From positions 1 through 16,400 of the forward strand of contig JAHHTE010000029.1 in NCBI GenBank assembly GCA_020024815.1: a stretch of DNA of 16,400 bases, given 5' to 3'. This document shows positions 1-6,508 of this stretch, piece by piece. Both the position numbers and the translations under genes were made by a program. Under the pieces are notes generated by a model that ran no database searches, was not told the DNA's origin, and saw only the letters and a program-made list of their open reading frames with translations. This stretch comes from Mailhella sp. (GTDB lineage: Bacteria; Desulfobacterota; Desulfovibrionia; Desulfovibrionales; Desulfovibrionaceae). Numbering within the stretch: the stretch's first letter is position 1; the number at the start of each line of letters is the position of its first letter.

Positions 1-183
1 CTAAATAATAACTATCTTTAGTTATAAGGATTACACTCACTTTATTCAGAACTTCCCTTATCACAATAACTAAAACTTATTTCTTTTCCAAAAAGAAATA
101 AATAATATTATTTAATAAACACAATATATAACCTATATGAATATTAGTTGAACGTCATACTGAAAATAATATTTTATAACCAT
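1..183. other. AT-rich intergenic stretch, no gene seen
   Basis: This left-edge stretch before the fusA terminator has no plausible coding frame on either strand and no recognisable RNA gene. It holds one clear inverted repeat (77-101, listed separately) followed by the short palindrome AATAATATTATT at 101-112. What lies beyond the left edge is unknown, so I cannot tell whether this is the upstream or downstream region of a neighbouring gene. Confidence 0.6.
77..101. repeat. AT-rich inverted repeat, 11-bp arms
   Basis: TTATTTCTTTT at 77-87 and its exact complement AAAAGAAATAA at 91-101 flank a CCA loop. Neither strand has a strong T-tract directly after the stem, so it is a poor intrinsic terminator. 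It could be the 3' hairpin of a gene left of the window or a protein site. In sequence this AT-rich, a chance origin is possible. Confidence 0.35.
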
Positions 184-213
184 AAAAAAAGGCTATCCAA
201 TGGATAGCCTTTT
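184..213 (-). terminator. Intrinsic terminator after fusA
   Basis: AAAGGCTATCC (188-198) and GGATAGCCTTT (202-212) form a perfect 11-bp stem with an AAT loop. Read on the minus strand, the stem runs straight into seven T residues (184-190 on the plus strand are A). It starts about 23 nt beyond the fusA stop, the expected place for a rho-independent terminator ending the str transcript. The plus-strand side is also T-rich (TTTATATTTTTT), so it could work in both directions. Confidence 0.9.
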
Positions 214-234
214 ATATTTTTTACAAAATTATTA

Positions 235-2310
235 CTATGCGTCTTTTTTGGTAAGAGCTTCAGCAATACTTGCAGGTACTTTTTCATAATGATCGAATTG
301 CATGGTAAATGTTGCACGACCTTGAGTTTTAGAACGAAGGTCAGTAGCATAACCAAACATTTCAGAAAGTGGTACTTGAGCACGAATTGATTGAGCACCA
401 GAACGAGCTTCCATACCTTGAACACGACCACGACGACCGTTTAAATCACCCATTACATCACCAAGGTAATCTTCTGGGGTTACAACTTCAACGTCCATGA
501 TAGGTTCTAAGAGTGCAGGACCTGCTTTTTGCATAGCGTCTTTAATAGCCATAGAACCAGCAATGTAGAATGCTTGTTCTGAAGAGTCAACTTCGTGGTA
601 AGAACCAAATACGAGGTTAACTTTTACATCAACTACTGGGAATCCAGCAAGAACACCGCTCTTAAGTGCGTCTTGAATACCTTTATCAACAGCAGGAATA
701 TATTCTTTTGGAATTACACCACCAGTAATGGAGTTGATAAATTCATATCCATTGCCTGGATTTGGTTCAACTTCAAGAACAACGTGACCATATTGACCAC
801 GACCACCTGATTGTTTTGCGTATTTGGTATCAGTTTTGCTTGGTTTTGTGATCGTTTCACGGTAAGCAACTTGTGGTTTACCAACATTAGCTTGAACGTT
901 AAATTCACGTAATAAACGGTCAACAATAATTTCTAAGTGAAGTTCACCCATACCAGCGATAACAGTTTGACCTGTTTCTTCATCGCCTTTAACACGGAAA
1001 GATGGGTCTTCTTTAGCAAGTTTATTGAGAGCTTGTGAAAGTGAATCACGATCAGCTTTTGTTTTTGGCTCAATAGCAAGTTCAATAACAGGTTCTGGGA
1101 TATTTAATGATTCAAGTTTTACAGGAAGACTTTCATCACAAAGAGTGTCACCAGTAGCAACATTTTTAAGACCAACAAGAGCAACAATATCACCAGCACC
1201 AGCCCATTTAATTTCGTCACGTTTATTAGCGTGCATACGAACAATACGGCCAACACGTTCTTTTTTACCGGTAGTAGTATTGAGAAGGCTCATGCCAGGT
1301 TCTACAACACCAGAATATACACGGAAGAAAGAAAGGTGTCCAATATATGGGTCAGCAGCAAGTTTAAATACTAAACCAGCTAATGGTTTTTTATCGTCTG
1401 GATAACATTCCATTTCTTTTTCTGCATCATCAGGATCGCAGCCTTTCATTGGTGGAATGTCTAATGGAGAAGGTAAATATTTTACAATAGCGTCAAGAAG
1501 TGGTTGAACACCCATATTACGGAAAGCAGTACCACAAAGAACAGGCACAATAGCTTGAGAAATGGTAGCTTTACGAATACAAGTTTCAATTTCTTCAATA
1601 GTTAAAGTACCTTCTTCAAGATATTTATTGAGAAGTACTTCATCTTCTTCAGCAACTGATTCAAGCATTTCTTGGCGTTTTTCTTCGTAAAGATCCATCA
1701 TATCTGCTGGAATATCTTCTTCCCAGAAATCAGCACCTTTAGTTTCTTTATCGAATTTAATTGCTTTTCCTTTTACAAGGTCAACAACACCTTCAAAAAG
1801 GTCTTCTTTACCAATAGGAAGTTGAAGCATGATTGGTTTCGCACGAAGACGATCACGAATCATATCAACAGCACGGTAGAAGTTTGCACCGATACGGTCC
1901 ATTTTGTTGATAAAGCAAATACGAGGTACGCCATAGTTGTTAGCTTGACGCCATACAGTTTCAGATTGAGGTTCAACACCAGCAACAGCATCAAAAACAG
2001 CAACAGCACCGTCAAGAACACGTAAAGAACGTTCTACTTCGATAGTAAAGTCAACGTGTCCAGGGGTATCAATAATGTTAATGGTGTGGCCTTTCCAAGA
2101 GCATTGAGTAGCAGCAGAAGTAATAGTAATACCGCGTTCTTGTTCTTGTTCCATGAAGTCCATGGTAGCACCACCATCGTGTGTTTCACCGATTTTGTGT
2201 GATACGCCAGTATAGAAAAGGATACGTTCGGTAGTTGTAGTCTTACCCGCATCAATGTGCGCCATAATACCAATGTTACGAATATCTTTAATTTGGAATG
2301 TACGTGACAT
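235..2310 (-). CDS. fusA: Translation elongation factor G (EF-G)
   Basis: This is the ribosomal translocase, a GTPase that moves tRNAs and mRNA after peptide-bond formation and helps recycle ribosomes in the cytosol. The 691-residue length is normal for EF-G. The G-domain motifs are all present: AHIDAGKT (17-24, P loop), RGITI (59-63, switch I), DTPGH (81-85), NKMD (135-138) and CGTAF near 260. Domain IV carries GGRGQYGHV, and the C-terminus ends in a typical EF-G tail. The ATG is 6 nt after the rpsG stop. The TAG stop of rpsG is itself part of the TAGG ribosome binding site, so the two genes are probably translationally coupled. Codon use is more GC-rich and more biased than in the genes to the right, as expected for a very highly expressed gene. 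I see no missing key residue. Confidence 0.98.
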   Translation of the reverse strand: MSRTFQIKDIRNIGIMAHIDAGKTTTTERILFYTGVSHKIGETHDGGATMDFMEQEQERGITITSAATQCSWKGHTINIIDTPGHVDFTIEVERSLRVLDGAVAVFDAVAGVEPQSETVWRQANNYGVPRICFINKMDRIGANFYRAVDMIRDRLRAKPIMLQLPIGKEDLFEGVVDLVKGKAIKFDKETKGADFWEEDIPADMMDLYEEKRQEMLESVAEEDEVLLNKYLEEGTLTIEEIETCIRKATISQAIVPVLCGTAFRNMGVQPLLDAIVKYLPSPLDIPPMKGCDPDDAEKEMECYPDDKKPLAGLVFKLAADPYIGHLSFFRVYSGVVEPGMSLLNTTTGKKERVGRIVRMHANKRDEIKWAGAGDIVALVGLKNVATGDTLCDESLPVKLESLNIPEPVIELAIEPKTKADRDSLSQALNKLAKEDPSFRVKGDEETGQTVIAGMGELHLEIIVDRLLREFNVQANVGKPQVAYRETITKPSKTDTKYAKQSGGRGQYGHVVLEVEPNPGNGYEFINSITGGVIPKEYIPAVDKGIQDALKSGVLAGFPVVDVKVNLVFGSYHEVDSSEQAFYIAGSMAIKDAMQKAGPALLEPIMDVEVVTPEDYLGDVMGDLNGRRGRVQGMEARSGAQSIRAQVPLSEMFGYATDLRSKTQGRATFTMQFDHYEKVPASIAEALTKKDA

Positions 2311-2316
2311 ATAGAC

Positions 2317-2787
2317 CTACCAACGGAAATGAGCGAATGCTTTGTTAGCTTCAGCCATACGGTGAGTATCTTCTTTTTTCTTTACAGCACCGCCACGACT
2401 ATTAAATGCATCTAAAAGTTCAGCAGCCAATTTATTGGTCATGCCTTTTTCGCCTCTAGCACGAGCATAAGTAATGAGCCAACGAATAGCGAGAGAGCTT
2501 TGACGTTCTGCACGCACTTCAACTGGCACTTGATAGTTAGCACCACCAACACGACGAGATTTAACTTCAACGTGTGGTTTTACATTTTCAATAGCTTTTT
2601 CAAAAGCACGGATAGCTTCTTCACCAGTTTTTTCAGCTAATGAATTTAATGCACTGTAAAAAATGGTTTCAGCTGGGCCTTTTTTACCGTCATACATAAG
2701 ACGGTTAACAAAACGAGTAACCAATTTACTATTGAAAATTGGATCAGGTAAAATCTCCCTACGGGGAACAGGACCTTTACGGGGCAT
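2317..2787 (-). CDS. rpsG: 30S ribosomal protein S7
   Basis: S7 is a primary 16S rRNA-binding protein that starts assembly of the 30S head and sits near the E site and mRNA exit. The 156-residue length is the family norm. The N-terminus MPRKGPVPRREILPDP and the internal RRVGGANYQVPVEV and RWLITYARAR segments are diagnostic of bacterial S7. A very strong site, TGGAGGAA, lies just before the ATG. It is the middle gene of rpsL-rpsG-fusA. In E. coli S7 also represses translation of its own operon by binding the rpsL-rpsG gap, and a hairpin is present in that gap here (2816-2842). The gene looks intact. Confidence 0.98.
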   Translation of the reverse strand: MPRKGPVPRREILPDPIFNSKLVTRFVNRLMYDGKKGPAETIFYSALNSLAEKTGEEAIRAFEKAIENVKPHVEVKSRRVGGANYQVPVEVRAERQSSLAIRWLITYARARGEKGMTNKLAAELLDAFNSRGGAVKKKEDTHRMAEANKAFAHFRW

Positions 2788-2815
2788 GGTGATTCCTCCA
2801 ATACGTTAATCCAAC

Positions 2816-2842
2816 CGATAATACGGAACCACCGAATTACCG
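2816..2842 (-). promoter_or_regulatory. Hairpin in the rpsL-rpsG gap, possible S7 feedback site
   Basis: On the minus strand CGGTAAT pairs with ATTATCG (one G-U). After a T-T mismatch, an inner CGG pairs with CCG around the loop TGGTT. This makes a 10-bp interrupted stem in the 78-nt gap between two ribosomal genes. It has no T-tract, so it is not a terminator. It ends about 17 nt before the rpsG ribosome binding site. By analogy with the E. coli str operon, where S7 binds the S12-S7 intercistronic RNA, it may be an autoregulatory element. That role is inference. Confidence 0.4.
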
Positions 2843-2865
2843 AGTAGATATACAAATAAAATTTA

Positions 2866-3237
2866 CTATTTAGGACGTTTTGCGCCGTATTTTGAACGAC
2901 GTTGACGACGATCAGCAACACCAGCAGTATCAAGAGTACCGCGAACAATGTGGTAACGAACACCAGGTAAGTCTTTTACACGACCACCACGGATCATAAC
3001 AACACTGTGTTCTTGTAAGTTGTGACCTTCACCAGGAATGTAAGCAGACACTTCAATGCCATTGGTTAAACGCACACGAGCTACTTTACGAAGCGCAGAG
3101 TTAGGCTTCTTAGGGGTGGTGGTATATACACGAGTACATACACCACGACGTTGTGGGCATTCTTGCAATGCAGGGGTCTTTTTACGCTTTACAACCTTTT
3201 TACGTTCAAAACGTACTAATTGGCTGATAGTAGGCAT
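2866..3237 (-). CDS. rpsL: 30S ribosomal protein S12
   Basis: S12 sits at the decoding centre, supports tRNA selection accuracy, and is where streptomycin-resistance mutations arise. The start is MPTISQLVRF at 3237. A frame open four codons further (MEEI) exists, but those codons are the GGAGGAAAT ribosome binding site (3241-3247), so the shorter 123-residue form is right and matches the family length. Conserved blocks are present: CPQRRGVCTRVYTTTPKKPNSALRKVARVRLTNG, written in part as TTTPKKPNSALRK, and the GEGHNLQEHS and RGGRVKDLPGVRYH segments. The lysines of the PKKPNS loop are of the drug-sensitive type. It is the first gene of the str operon, behind its own promoter at 3280-3309. No rpoC lies directly upstream. 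Confidence 0.98.
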   Translation of the reverse strand: MPTISQLVRFERKKVVKRKKTPALQECPQRRGVCTRVYTTTPKKPNSALRKVARVRLTNGIEVSAYIPGEGHNLQEHSVVMIRGGRVKDLPGVRYHIVRGTLDTAGVADRRQRRSKYGAKRPK

Positions 3238-3279
3238 AATTTCCTCCATTTAAAGTTAAACACAATAAACCGAACAAAA

Positions 3280-3309
3280 ATTATTAGATGTTATTTACTT
3301 ATTTGTCAA
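3280..3309 (-). promoter_or_regulatory. Sigma-70-type promoter of the rpsL-rpsG-fusA operon
   Basis: A perfect -35 TTGACA (minus strand, 3309-3304) is followed after 18 nt by AATAAT (3285-3280), which matches the -10 consensus at five of six positions. The predicted start is near 3273, giving a leader of about 36 nt to the rpsL ATG. The fit to a strong promoter suits a ribosomal operon. An alternative -10, TCTAAT, would give a short 15-nt spacer. Confidence 0.75.
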
Positions 3310-3390
3310 GATTAAAGACAAATTAATTAAAATTTTTCTCTTTTTTCTTTATTAGAGAGTGTAACAAATTTAATTCTTTTTATGAAAAAA

Positions 3391-3416
3391 TTTTTCAAAA
3401 ATTTCACTCTTAAAAA
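3391..3416. repeat. Diverged partial copy of the hairpin repeat
   Basis: This segment aligns without gaps to 6461-6486, the loop and right arm of the first full hairpin repeat, with three differences in 26 positions (GTTTC/ATTTC, CCTCT/ACTCT, CAAAAA/TAAAAA). The partner arm is no longer complementary. Part of the match is A/T runs, so it may be coincidence, but TTTC-CTCT-AAAAA in register suggests a decayed copy. Confidence 0.35.
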
Positions 3417-3514
3417 TTTTTTTCAAAGGTTTATTGAAAAATCTAAAATTAGAAGTTTTTTTTAGAAGATAGTATACAAAATTATATTTTTATATGCTTT
3501 ACTTTATAAGAATA

Positions 3515-3536
3515 TTATGATTATATATAATCATAA
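3515..3536. promoter_or_regulatory. 22-bp perfect palindrome before the DUF3578 gene
   Basis: TTATGATTATA at 3515-3525 is followed directly by its exact reverse complement through 3536. It touches the AAAGGA ribosome binding site at 3535-3540. It also holds a TATAAT hexamer (3526-3531), though a start from that would leave a leader of only about 10 nt. It could be the operator of a dimeric repressor, or an RNA hairpin affecting access to the ribosome binding site. Confidence 0.5.
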
Positions 3537-3547
3537 AGGAACTAATT

Positions 3548-4123
3548 ATGTTAAAAGAATATGTTACAACAATTACTAACAACTATCTAATTGAAAAAAA
3601 CTTAAGTTTAAAAAATAATTCACTTGCAAATTACATTAGAACTGAACCTAAAAAAATTTTCACTAATGATTTTTTTAAAAGTAATCAATATATTATAAAA
3701 GGCTCAGCTGGACAAGGAAATTGGGCAACTATTCCTTGGCTTGCCATTTTTGATAAAGAAATTACAGAAAAAGCTGAAAAAGGATTTTATATAGTTTACT
3801 TATTTAAAAGTAATATGAAAGGGTTTTATTTATCTTTAAATCAAGGATGGACTTATTATAAAAAGACATTTAATCATACAGCAAAAAAAGAAATACTTTT
3901 AGTAACAAGTAATTGGCAAAACATTCTAGCTCCCTATATTAATAATTCTTTATTTAAAGAAAAAAGAATAGATTTAGATAAAAAAAATGACCTAGCAAAG
4001 GGTTATGAACTTGGCAATATTTGTGCAAAATATTATGATAGCACAAAGCTTAATAATGACGAATTAAAAACTGATTTATTTAATTTGATAAATATTTATC
4101 GTGAATTAAAAAGAAAATTATAA
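3548..4123 (+). CDS. Stand-alone MrcB_N (DUF3578) domain protein
   Basis: Residues about 1-191 are one MrcB_N/DUF3578 domain and nothing else. Its signature pieces are GSAGQGNWATIPWLAIFD (52-69), GFYIVYLF (79-86), FYLSLNQGWTYY (93-104) and KGYELGNICAKYYDS (151-165). In known proteins this domain is an N-terminal specificity module joined to a McrB-type AAA+ GTPase or to an HNH or other nuclease, and it is thought to recognise DNA, probably modified DNA. No NTPase or nuclease part follows: the frame stops at 4123 and a convergent MerR gene begins 36 nt on. There is no signal peptide or membrane segment. AAAGGA with 7-nt spacing fixes the ATG. Lysine, asparagine and isoleucine are very abundant and the DNA is even more AT-rich than around it, which suggests recent acquisition. 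It is either a remnant of a larger type IV restriction gene or a genuine single-domain protein. Family call fairly sure, function unknown. Confidence 0.8.
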   Translation: MLKEYVTTITNNYLIEKNLSLKNNSLANYIRTEPKKIFTNDFFKSNQYIIKGSAGQGNWATIPWLAIFDKEITEKAEKGFYIVYLFKSNMKGFYLSLNQGWTYYKKTFNHTAKKEILLVTSNWQNILAPYINNSLFKEKRIDLDKKNDLAKGYELGNICAKYYDSTKLNNDELKTDLFNLINIYRELKRKL

Positions 4124-4158
4124 AAAAATATTTTATTATAAATTTGATAAAAAATTTA

Positions 4159-4953
4159 TTACTCCCTTATTCTTGCCATGATTTTAATAACAAATGTATT
4201 TTGATTTGAGGATAAGGGAGAATATAAAATTTCCTCATACATTTCATTTGTTAATGGTATATGATTTTGTTTTGCGTAACTAAACAGTTTTTTATAACTT
4301 TCAGTAATTGTTTCATATTTTTCATCATGAAAACTAATTAAGCATTTTTGTTTTTTGAAATTCTTTTTATAACAACTTTTGGGTTGCCTGAAATAATAAT
4401 ATTCATACAGAAATGTTTTTAAAGGTTCTTGTGTATTTCTAATAACCCCAGCATAAAAGGGTGAATCTAAAACAAATTTAGGTGCAATTTGCCCTACCTC
4501 TAAAAATTTATGTACATATTCCATTGCATCATTTTTTTTATTTGATTTTATTTTACAAATAAAACTTGAAGGAATTTCATCAATATAATTTGTTTTCTTT
4601 AAAAGATAATTATTTAAATCTTCTTTAAAATACATTAATGTTATATGTGTTTGTTTTAATATTTTTTGTTTTTCTTGTATTTTATTTTGCATTTTATCAA
4701 TAAAACAAAAATGTTGTTCAGGGCTTGCATTTTTAGTCATCTCTTTTATTTCTTGTAAAGACACCCCTAAATTTTTTAGATCTCGAATAGCATAAAATTG
4801 ATCTGATTGGGTTAACGTATAATATCTATATCCTTTTTCAGAAATATATACTGGTTTTAATAAATTTATTTCATCATAATAAAAGAGCGTTTCTTTTGTA
4901 GTATTACAAATCTTTGCAAATTCAGCTGTTTTTATTAAAAAATTTGTATTCAT
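4159..4953 (-). CDS. MerR-family transcriptional regulator
   Basis: The N-terminus (about 6-75) is a MerR winged helix-turn-helix: FAKICNTTKETLFYYDEINLL, seen in part as TKETLFYYDE, then the wing GYRYYT (41-46) and the region ending LGVSLQEIKEM. Residues about 76-115 look like the dimerisation coiled coil. The C-terminal 150 residues probably bind a ligand, as in BmrR-like drug sensors, but I recognise no specific effector motif and no metal-binding cysteine pattern. It is divergent from a MATE pump, with about 80 bp between the starts, so it most likely controls that pump and itself. Its ribosome binding site (AAGAG) is weak. The stop codon lies in an AT-only inverted repeat (4138-4159) shared with the convergent DUF3578 gene. 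Confidence 0.85.
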   Translation of the reverse strand: MNTNFLIKTAEFAKICNTTKETLFYYDEINLLKPVYISEKGYRYYTLTQSDQFYAIRDLKNLGVSLQEIKEMTKNASPEQHFCFIDKMQNKIQEKQKILKQTHITLMYFKEDLNNYLLKKTNYIDEIPSSFICKIKSNKKNDAMEYVHKFLEVGQIAPKFVLDSPFYAGVIRNTQEPLKTFLYEYYYFRQPKSCYKKNFKKQKCLISFHDEKYETITESYKKLFSYAKQNHIPLTNEMYEEILYSPLSSNQNTFVIKIMARIRE

Positions 4954-4961
4954 TTTTTCTC

Positions 4962-4992
4962 TTGACTATGGGGTTTGACTATACTTTATAGT
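4962..4992 (+). promoter_or_regulatory. MerR-type promoter and operator for the MATE gene
   Basis: The -35 TTGACT (4962-4967) and -10 TATAGT (4987-4992) are each one base off consensus and are separated by 19 nt. This is the over-long spacer typical of promoters that MerR proteins activate by untwisting DNA. A dyad ACTATA-CTT-TATAGT (4978-4992) covers the -10. TTGACTAT is repeated directly at 4962-4969 and 4975-4982. The classical MerR dyad would be centred in the spacer, and this one is shifted toward the -10, so the exact operator is uncertain. The predicted start is near 4999. Confidence 0.55.
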
Positions 4993-5034
4993 AATAAAAA
5001 TTGATTATAAATGCAAAACCATTTTGAGGCATAT

Positions 5035-6363
5035 ATGAAAATTAATATTTCTGACCAATTATCATTAAAACAACTACTTTTATTTTCCTTACCTACTGTT
5101 ATTTCAATGATATTCATGTCTTTTTATACTATTATTGATGGAATTTTTGTAGCTCGTTATGTTGGATCTGATGCGTTATCAGGTTTAAATATTGCCTATC
5201 CTTGTTATGGTTTACTTATGGCTTTTGCTACAATGTTCGGAACAGGTGGCAGTGCCTATATTGCTCATAAAATGGGACAAGGAAAATTAACGTATGCAAG
5301 ACAGTGTTTCTCTTTTATTTTTTATTTATTAACTGTTCTTTCTTTGTTGGCTACTTTTGTTTCTGGTTTTTATATTCAAGAAATATGTTTATTATTAGGT
5401 TCGGATAAAATTTTATTACCTTATACAGTAGATTATTTATCTATTTTAATGAAATATAATTATGTAGGAATATTACAAGTTTTATTTTTATGTTTTTTAG
5501 CAACAGCAAGTAAACCAATGCTCACATTATGGTTAAGTATTTTAGGTGGAATAACAAATATTATTTTAGACTATATTTTTATAGTACATTGGCAATGGGG
5601 AATAAGTGGGGCAAGTTATGCTACTGTAATTGGGAGTGCAATTCCTGCTCTTGGAGGATTAATCTTTTTTATCAAAAATAAAAAAGGGCTTTGCTTTGGT
5701 CGTCCTATTTTTTCATGGGAAGCAATATGGAAAAGTATGTATAATGGTTCTTCTGAAATGATTTCCACTGTTTCAGTTTCTTTTTGCTGTATATTAATTA
5801 ATATTGCTATGATGAAATTCATTGGTTCTGCTGGAGTTGCTGCTTATACTTCTGCATTATATTGTGATTATTTAATGATGTCTGGCTTTTTTGGTTTTTC
5901 TATTGGTATTGCTCCCCATATTTCATTTCAGTATGGAGCAAAACATACCGATTATTTAAAAATAACAATAAAAAAATGTTTATACTTTGTGTTCTTTGCC
6001 TCTCTTGTTTTTACAGGACTATTTTTTCTATTAGTTCCTTATATAACAGCATTTTTCTTTAAAGATGATTCCCATGTATTTAATGTTGCTCTTTTTGGTC
6101 TATATATTTTTGGATTTTCCTTTCTATTTAAAGGAATAAATATCTTTGGATCAGCTCTCTTTACAGCCTTAGGTAATGGAAAAATTTCTGCTATTTTGGC
6201 TTTTACACGAACTTTTGTTTTTATTTTATTAAATGTTTATATCTTATCCTATTTTTGGCAAGCAACAGGAATATGGATAGCTATTCCTTTAGCTGAAGCA
6301 ATGGCTTTAGGTGTTTTTATTTGTTATTTTGGAGTATTAAAAAAACATTATAAAGTACTATAA
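5035..6363 (+). CDS. MATE-family multidrug efflux transporter
   Basis: An inner-membrane antiporter, probably Na+- or H+-driven, exporting cationic drugs or other small molecules. The 442 residues are almost all hydrophobic helices, fitting 12 membrane segments in two six-helix MATE halves. The first half has the typical start FSLPTVISMIFMSFYTIIDGIFVARYVG, seen in part as IIDGIFVARYVG, then GTGGSAYIAHKMGQGK and a TM helix set. The second half begins near WKSMYNGSSEMIS. I chose ATG 5035 because GAGG (5026-5029) sits 5 nt before it; an in-frame ATG at 5011 has no binding site. It is divergent from a MerR regulator behind a MerR-style promoter, so it is probably induced by a ligand of that regulator. 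It resembles MepA-like MATE pumps; the substrate cannot be told from sequence. Confidence 0.9.
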   Translation: MKINISDQLSLKQLLLFSLPTVISMIFMSFYTIIDGIFVARYVGSDALSGLNIAYPCYGLLMAFATMFGTGGSAYIAHKMGQGKLTYARQCFSFIFYLLTVLSLLATFVSGFYIQEICLLLGSDKILLPYTVDYLSILMKYNYVGILQVLFLCFLATASKPMLTLWLSILGGITNIILDYIFIVHWQWGISGASYATVIGSAIPALGGLIFFIKNKKGLCFGRPIFSWEAIWKSMYNGSSEMISTVSVSFCCILINIAMMKFIGSAGVAAYTSALYCDYLMMSGFFGFSIGIAPHISFQYGAKHTDYLKITIKKCLYFVFFASLVFTGLFFLLVPYITAFFFKDDSHVFNVALFGLYIFGFSFLFKGINIFGSALFTALGNGKISAILAFTRTFVFILLNVYILSYFWQATGIWIAIPLAEAMALGVFICYFGVLKKHYKVL

Positions 6364-6432
6364 CTTATTATTGATAGTATATACTATAATAAAAAGCTCT
6401 TCTAAATATAAAAAGGCTTTTAAATTAAAAAG
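6364..6432. other. MATE 3' region with a short palindrome
   Basis: After the MATE stop comes the 14-bp palindrome ATAGTATATACTAT (6374-6387), then AAAAGC and GCTTTT about 18 nt apart. Neither makes a convincing intrinsic terminator: the first stem lacks a T-tract and the second has a long loop. The MATE transcript may end in this stretch or in the adjoining hairpin repeat. Confidence 0.35.
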
Positions 6433-6494
6433 TTTTGAGAGGAGAGTTTGAGAGGGGAACTTTTTCAAAAGTTTCCCTCTCAAAAAAATAAAAA
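6433..6494 (-). repeat. Hairpin repeat, copy 1 (after argJ)
   Basis: On the plus strand TTTGAGAGGGGAACTTTT (6447-6464) faces AAAAGTTTCCCTCTCAAA (6467-6484), an 18-bp stem with one G-U pair and a tiny loop. A further GAGAGGAGAG lies on the outer side (6437-6446). On the minus strand, the argJ sense, the order is T-rich tract, hairpin, then ACTCTCCTCTC. It starts about 15 nt after the argJ stop. The same order and nearly the same sequence recur at 16341-16400. The T-tract precedes the hairpin rather than following it, so it is not an ordinary rho-independent terminator. Confidence 0.8.
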
Positions 6495-6508
6495 ACTTTC
6501 AAGTAAAA

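Larger units (their letters stand above)
3310..3547. other. Very AT-rich divergent intergenic region
   Basis: This gap between the str promoter and the DUF3578 gene has no plausible coding frame. It is dominated by A and T runs. Two things stand out: a 26-nt match to one half of the hairpin repeat (3391-3416) and a 22-bp palindrome just before the downstream ribosome binding site (3515-3536). For the plus-strand gene, TATAAG at 3505-3510 is a possible -10 without a convincing -35. Confidence 0.6.

Noticed and set aside
3238..3249. A longer rpsL beginning with MEEI at 3249
   Set aside because: Those codons are the GGAGGAAAT ribosome binding site, and the universally conserved S12 N-terminus is MPTISQLVR.
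4138..4159. Terminator between the convergent DUF3578 and MerR genes (ATAAATTT/AAATTTAT)
   Set aside because: The stem is 8 A-T pairs only and neither strand has a clean T-tract after it, so it is too weak to list as a terminator.
5011..5034. A longer MATE protein starting at 5011
   Set aside because: There is no ribosome binding site before 5011, while GAGG sits 5 nt before ATG 5035. The extra eight residues are polar and atypical of the family.
3548..6363. A multi-gene defence island (DUF3578, MerR, MATE)
   Set aside because: MerR and MATE form an ordinary regulator-efflux pair transcribed away from the DUF3578 gene, which is convergent to MerR. No second defence-type gene is present.
6431..6484. 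CRISPR-like or tandem repeat (repeated TTTGAGAGG)
   Set aside because: Only two adjacent units, no spacer pattern and no cas genes. It is better explained as part of one hairpin element.
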